The notes under the pieces: generated by a model | Seen by the model: the letters and a program-made list of their open reading frames with translations, nothing else | Database searches by the model: none | Told to the model about the DNA's origin: nothing | Made by a program: the position numbers and the translations under genes | Part shown: one piece after another, positions 60,171 to 64,000 of the stretch | Layout of the letters: each line of letters begins with the position of its first letter | Position numbering within the stretch: the stretch's first letter is position 1 | Assembly: GCF_022662535.1 (NCBI RefSeq) | Contig: NZ_JAKQYM010000002.1 | Coordinates: forward strand, 186,001 to 250,000 | Source of the DNA: Polaribacter marinus | GTDB lineage: Bacteria; Bacteroidota; Bacteroidia; Flavobacteriales; Flavobacteriaceae | Direction: 5' to 3' | DNA: 64,000 nt

Positions 60171-62033
60171 ATGGAATATTATATAGAAGATAATGATGTT
60201 TTTGGATTAATAAGACCGGAGAATGATATCCATACACTGGGTATTTCTACATTTGGGAAAATTATAGAAGACTGCGGTTACAAAGTTGTTATAGGAAATG
60301 CAATAATTGCCAAAGCTGTAGCAGATATATCAGACATACATAATTTAAGTCTTCTTGAGAAGTGGATTTTCAAGAATAATATAACAATTTTAGGATTTAG
60401 TTATAGATTAGATCCTAAAGATGCTCAAACTAATTTCGGGAAAGTATATTATTTTTTGAAAGATAAACTTTTATTAGCTGAACTTGGTGGTCCAATCAAA
60501 TCTGTTCATTTTGCAGGTCTTCCTGAAGCTTGTAAAAAAATTAAACAGGAATATAATAATAAGGTATCTGTTTTTATAGGGGATGAAACACAATTAGAAA
60601 CGTTAAAGAAGTTTAATGTACCTGAGAATAAAATCCCTACTGAATTAATGAAAGGTTCAAAATATGATGATGCAAGGATGGATTTTTCACAAGATTTAAT
60701 ATTATCTCGGAAATATAATTTTGTTACTCCACCAAAAAGAATTCAGTATCCATCTTACGGTAGCTTTAAAGACACTTTAGTTGAGAAAATTACTTATAAT
60801 AAGAAAGAAAGTAATCTTCCTTTAATGAGAGTTCATGTAGGTCCTTATAACTCAAACTATGAAGAGGTAAAGAAAGAGTTTCATAATTGGTTAAAAACAT
60901 TATCTGAAACAAAATTCTTAGATATAGTGTCAGTTGGTTCATCTCAATTAAGTCAGTCTGATTTTGGTACCGATTGGAAAGACAAGCCCAATGGTGGAGG
61001 AGTTCCCATTAATTCAGAAGAAGATTTATACAAAATATGGGAAGCTTCAAGACCAATGTTAGTTAGAACATATTCAGGTACACGTGAAACACAAAAAATG
61101 GCCAAAATTTATGAGCGCACAATAAATATATCGTGGCACGCATTATCTTTTTGGTGGTTTAATAAAATAGATGGTAGAGGTCCACATAATGTACTTACTA
61201 ATTTAATTAATCATATAGAAACTCTTAAAATTATAGCACTATATAATAAACCATTTGAACCAAACATTCCACATCATTTTTCATTTAGAGGAGGAGATGA
61301 TTACACATATATTCTCTCTGCTTATTTAGCAGCAATTACTGCTAAAAAGCATGGGATTAAGTATTTTGTTTTACAAATTATGCTTAATACCCCTAAATAT
61401 ACATTAGGTATACAGGATTTAGCCAAAGCAAGAGCTTTGTTAAAATTAGTAAGGGAATTAGAGGATAAAAATTTTACTGTATTTCTTCAGCCCAGGGCAG
61501 GTTTAGATTATTTTTCACCAGATCTAGAAAAAGCAAGAATGCAATTAGCATCAGTAACGGCAATGATGGACGATATAGAACCAGAAAACCCTAAAAGTCC
61601 TGACATTATTCATGTTGTAAGTTATTGTGAAGCAGTAGAATTAGCAACGCCAAAAATAATTAATGAAAGTATTCAAATAACAACATTAGCATTAAAAGAA
61701 TATAGGAAACTTAAAAAAGCTGGACATATAGATAATATGATTAATAATAAAGATGTAAATACTAGAACAGAAGATTTATATCAGTCAGTTAAGAAGATTA
61801 GAGCTATTATTGAGGAAAATGTTATGAATCCTTATTCTGCACAAGGATTATATGAAATTTTTAAAAAGGGTGTTTTTGCAGTTCCGTATTTATGGGAAGG
61901 AAAAGAAGAGTTTAAGGATGCTATTAAATGGAAAACAGGGTTATATAATGGAGGTATTCATGTTTTAGATGATCAAGGAAAGCCGATTGATCCAGTAAAA
62001 AGAATTAGTAATATTTTTTTAGAAAATAAATAA
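60171..62033 (+). CDS. B12-binding domain fused to a mutase-like (glutamate mutase E type) catalytic region
   Basis: A 620-residue fusion. The N-terminal 130 residues show the cobalamin-binding pattern: DIHTLG (19-24) is a full DxHxxG, Ser77 follows in LGFSYRL and GG in AELGGP (106-107). Residues about 190-560 form an alpha/beta region with RTYSGTRETQK and SFRGGDDYTYILSAYLAAITA stretches like the TIM barrel of methylaspartate (glutamate) mutase E. If so, it would rearrange a carbon skeleton, for example glutamate to 3-methylaspartate, with adenosyl-B12. The catalytic family is less certain than the B12 domain. It follows the opine gene by 10 bases. Confidence 0.7.
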   Translation: MEYYIEDNDVFGLIRPENDIHTLGISTFGKIIEDCGYKVVIGNAIIAKAVADISDIHNLSLLEKWIFKNNITILGFSYRLDPKDAQTNFGKVYYFLKDKLLLAELGGPIKSVHFAGLPEACKKIKQEYNNKVSVFIGDETQLETLKKFNVPENKIPTELMKGSKYDDARMDFSQDLILSRKYNFVTPPKRIQYPSYGSFKDTLVEKITYNKKESNLPLMRVHVGPYNSNYEEVKKEFHNWLKTLSETKFLDIVSVGSSQLSQSDFGTDWKDKPNGGGVPINSEEDLYKIWEASRPMLVRTYSGTRETQKMAKIYERTINISWHALSFWWFNKIDGRGPHNVLTNLINHIETLKIIALYNKPFEPNIPHHFSFRGGDDYTYILSAYLAAITAKKHGIKYFVLQIMLNTPKYTLGIQDLAKARALLKLVRELEDKNFTVFLQPRAGLDYFSPDLEKARMQLASVTAMMDDIEPENPKSPDIIHVVSYCEAVELATPKIINESIQITTLALKEYRKLKKAGHIDNMINNKDVNTRTEDLYQSVKKIRAIIEENVMNPYSAQGLYEIFKKGVFAVPYLWEGKEEFKDAIKWKTGLYNGGIHVLDDQGKPIDPVKRISNIFLENK

Positions 62034-62035
62034 AT

Positions 62036-63067
62036 ATGATTCAAAAAGAGTTAAATAGATTATTTTTAATTGAAGAAAAAAATGAATATTTAGGGAAAAA
62101 CAAGGAAATTAATAAACATATTCCATTAGTTTCAATTTCAGTACCAACATACAATCATGAAAATTTTATTGAAGAATGTTTAGATAGTATACTAAAACAA
62201 GTTACTAATTTTACTTTTGAAATAATAATTGGAGAAGATCAATCAGATGATCGTACTCGAGAAATATGTATTAAATATGCAGAAAAATACCCTAATAAAA
62301 TAAGATTGTTTTTACGAGATAGAAAAACGTCTCAGTATTTTGAGAACGGTAAATTTATATGTAGATTTAATGGTCTTTGGAACAGGATGTCTGCAAGGGG
62401 GAAATACATAGCCATGTGCGAAGGCGATGATTATTGGATAGATCCATTAAAGTTGCAAAAGCAAGTAGATTTTTTGGAAGCAAATGAGGAGTATGTTATA
62501 CACTCAGCAAATGCTAGTTTTTATTTTCAAGATGAAGATAATAATAAGGAAATATTATGTAGATCAGAAAAAGAAGAAAGAGTTTTAACTTTAAAAAATT
62601 TTTATACTCAAAATAATTTATCAACTTTAACAGTAATGTTTAGAAATGTAAAATTTGATTATCCAAAGGAGTATAAAAATATTTTATATGGTGATTGGGC
62701 ATTATATACAATAATACTTAAAAATGATGGTTGCTTAGCTTATAGAAGTAATGAGGTTTTTGCTTGTTATAGAATTCATAATAATGGTTTAATGTTATCA
62801 AACTCTAAAGTAAAACATCATGAACATGAAGCTAATCAATTGATAAAAATATATGAGTATTTAGAGTTATCTCCCAAAAAATATAATTCAAATCAAAAAG
62901 CAACTGTTACTAAGGTAATGAATACTTATATATTGGATTTAATTGCTCAGAGAAATTTTAAATCTGTTTTTAAATATTTATTTTTTGATATAAAAATTAA
63001 TGGTATTGGGGCATTATTTTTTTACATTAAGTATTATATAAGGCAAATAAGAAAATTATGGCACTAA
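62036..63067 (+). CDS. Family 2 glycosyltransferase
   Basis: A GT-A inverting glycosyltransferase of 343 residues. The nucleotide-binding N-terminus is PLVSISVPTYNHENFIEECLDSILKQ, then GEDQSDDRTREI and the metal-binding acidic motif CEGDDYWIDPLKLQKQVDFLE. The C-terminal 70 residues are basic and aromatic and may touch the membrane. It starts 2 bases after the mutase gene and overlaps the next glycosyltransferase by 10 bases. It transfers a sugar from a nucleotide sugar to the growing glycan; donor and acceptor are unknown. Base composition is very AT-rich, as often in glycan loci. Confidence 0.9.
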   Translation: MIQKELNRLFLIEEKNEYLGKNKEINKHIPLVSISVPTYNHENFIEECLDSILKQVTNFTFEIIIGEDQSDDRTREICIKYAEKYPNKIRLFLRDRKTSQYFENGKFICRFNGLWNRMSARGKYIAMCEGDDYWIDPLKLQKQVDFLEANEEYVIHSANASFYFQDEDNNKEILCRSEKEERVLTLKNFYTQNNLSTLTVMFRNVKFDYPKEYKNILYGDWALYTIILKNDGCLAYRSNEVFACYRIHNNGLMLSNSKVKHHEHEANQLIKIYEYLELSPKKYNSNQKATVTKVMNTYILDLIAQRNFKSVFKYLFFDIKINGIGALFFYIKYYIRQIRKLWH

Positions 63068-64000
63068 TCACTGTTGTCTTACCTGTTTATAATGTAGAAA
63101 AGTACATAAAAGAATGTATGGATTCTATATTAAACCAAACCATACAAGATTTTGAAATTATAGTAATTGATGATTGCTCTACGGACAACACTTTGGATGT
63201 TATCAGAAACTATAAGGATGACAGAATTAAGATTTATGAAAAAGAAGAAAATAAAGGTTTAATAGATAGTCTAAATATAGGCTTTAAAGTTGCTAAAGGA
63301 AAATATATAGCAAGAGTTGATGGGGATGATATCAATGTTTTGAATAGGTTTGAAAAACAAATTAATTTTTTAGAATTAAATACGGACATTGATGCATGTG
63401 GATGTTGGTTACAAGCCTTTAGTGCAAGTAAGGTTATTATTAAGCATAAAGAGTTTCACAAAGAAATTAAGTCTTATATGCTATTAAGTAATCCTATGAG
63501 TTTGGGAGCTACAATGTTAAGGCGTAAGTCTTATGAAGGTTTTTCTTTTGGCAAAAAAATGTGGCATGCTGAAGACTATGATTTTTGGGCAAGGACTGTA
63601 TGGAGTTGTAGACTTCATAATTTACAAGAAATACTTTATTACTATAGGGTTCATGACAAACAGGTTTCCTCTCAGTTTAAACAAACTCAATTAGAGAACG
63701 ATATTATTATCAAGTTAAATTTATTTAAAAAAATTAATTACAATCAAAAAATATTTACGGATGCTTTGGTAACTAAAGTGATGTATACTAATAATTATAT
63801 TAGTGTTGCAGAATTATATCAATTTCTTAAATGGACCAATATTATATTAAAAAACAATAATTGCTATGATTCTAAATTTTTAAAAGAAATTATTAATGAA
63901 ATAATAAGAAAATTAGTTTATAATATTTATTTTGTAGGAGGTAGAGAAAAGATAGATAAGAAATGGAGGTTGAAGGCTTTATTTATCCTGCCTCTCAGAG
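63058..64000 (+). CDS. Family 2 glycosyltransferase, 3' end outside the window
   Basis: An open frame from ATG at 63058 runs to the end of the window without a stop (at least 314 residues). It begins MALITVVLPVYNVEKYIKEC, the standard GT2 start, followed by the DDCSTDNT loop and the VDGDDINVLNRFEKQINFLE motif with the metal-binding aspartates, and the HAEDYDFWAR block. The start overlaps the preceding glycosyltransferase by 10 bases, so translation is probably coupled. The true length and end are unknown. Confidence 0.88.
   Translation, partial: MALITVVLPVYNVEKYIKECMDSILNQTIQDFEIIVIDDCSTDNTLDVIRNYKDDRIKIYEKEENKGLIDSLNIGFKVAKGKYIARVDGDDINVLNRFEKQINFLELNTDIDACGCWLQAFSASKVIIKHKEFHKEIKSYMLLSNPMSLGATMLRRKSYEGFSFGKKMWHAEDYDFWARTVWSCRLHNLQEILYYYRVHDKQVSSQFKQTQLENDIIIKLNLFKKINYNQKIFTDALVTKVMYTNNYISVAELYQFLKWTNIILKNNNCYDSKFLKEIINEIIRKLVYNIYFVGGREKIDKKWRLKALFILPLR

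Noticed and set aside
1..64000. CRISPR arrays, insertion sequences, prophage or integrative elements
   Set aside because: No regularly spaced repeats, transposase, integrase (other than the chromosomal Xer recombinase) or phage structural gene is visible.

Overview
The window is a strongly AT-rich chromosomal segment from a member of the Bacteroidetes, most likely a marine Flavobacteriaceae (Polaribacter/Tenacibaculum-like). The reasons are: Bacteroidetes-type promoters (TTG, about 19-21 bp, TAnnTTTG) in front of many genes, almost no Shine-Dalgarno sites, two-component proteins with Reg_prop/Y_Y_Y sensors and LytTR regulators, bacillithiol synthesis (BshB1), a sulfonolipid-type gene pair, a 6S RNA of the flavobacterial kind, and many flavobacterial domain families (DUF5362, DUF6134, DUF2147). 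No rRNA, insertion sequence, prophage or CRISPR array is visible. No gene-free gap exceeds about 300 bases.

Layout. 1-9 kb: lipoprotein, RlmD, ornithine aminotransferase, DUF5362 protein, AsmA-like protein, YbaB, S9 peptidase lipoprotein. 9.2-11.5 kb: a cysteine-synthase-like enzyme and an alpha-oxoamine synthase that look like the capnine (sulfonolipid) pathway. 11.6-15.8 kb: envelope lipid genes (patatin, cardiolipin synthase, LpxD). 15.9-22.7 kb: DEAD-box helicase, thioredoxin-fold lipoprotein, ABC-F factor, and a divergent OxyR/Dps oxidative-stress pair. 22.7-31.1 kb: PagL-like protein, metabolic dehydrogenases, Pcm, a ModF-like ATPase, KdsC, a trans-sulfuration enzyme, BshB1 and tRNA-His. 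31.2-36.4 kb: LytTR regulator and sensor kinase next to a lipoprotein with a putative LytTR-type direct repeat upstream and an HTTM-like membrane protein. 36.6-42.2 kb: UvrA, a sigma factor followed by an unlisted 47-residue gene, an endonuclease III without iron-sulfur ligands, Bcp. 42.2-51.9 kb: TonB receptor, M23 peptidase, coiled-coil protein, ZapA, 6S RNA, RNase Y, XerD, two tandem beta-barrel proteins, AroQ. 52.0-53.7 kb: FtcD.

53.8 kb to the end is one plus-strand surface-glycan operon: Wzm/Wzt exporter, DegT-type sugar aminotransferase, then ATP-grasp ligase, methyltransferase, opine-type dehydrogenase and a B12-binding mutase-like fusion, followed by two family-2 glycosyltransferases (the last runs off the window). 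The central four-gene cassette is the most unusual part of the window. I infer that it makes an unusual amino-acid or opine substituent and attaches it to an amino sugar, but the substrates cannot be read from sequence.

A recurring theme is loss of canonical cofactor or nucleotide sites in otherwise intact proteins: RlmD and Nth without Fe-S cysteines, a TlpA-like protein without CXXC, and two twin-ABC proteins with only one complete composite ATP site.
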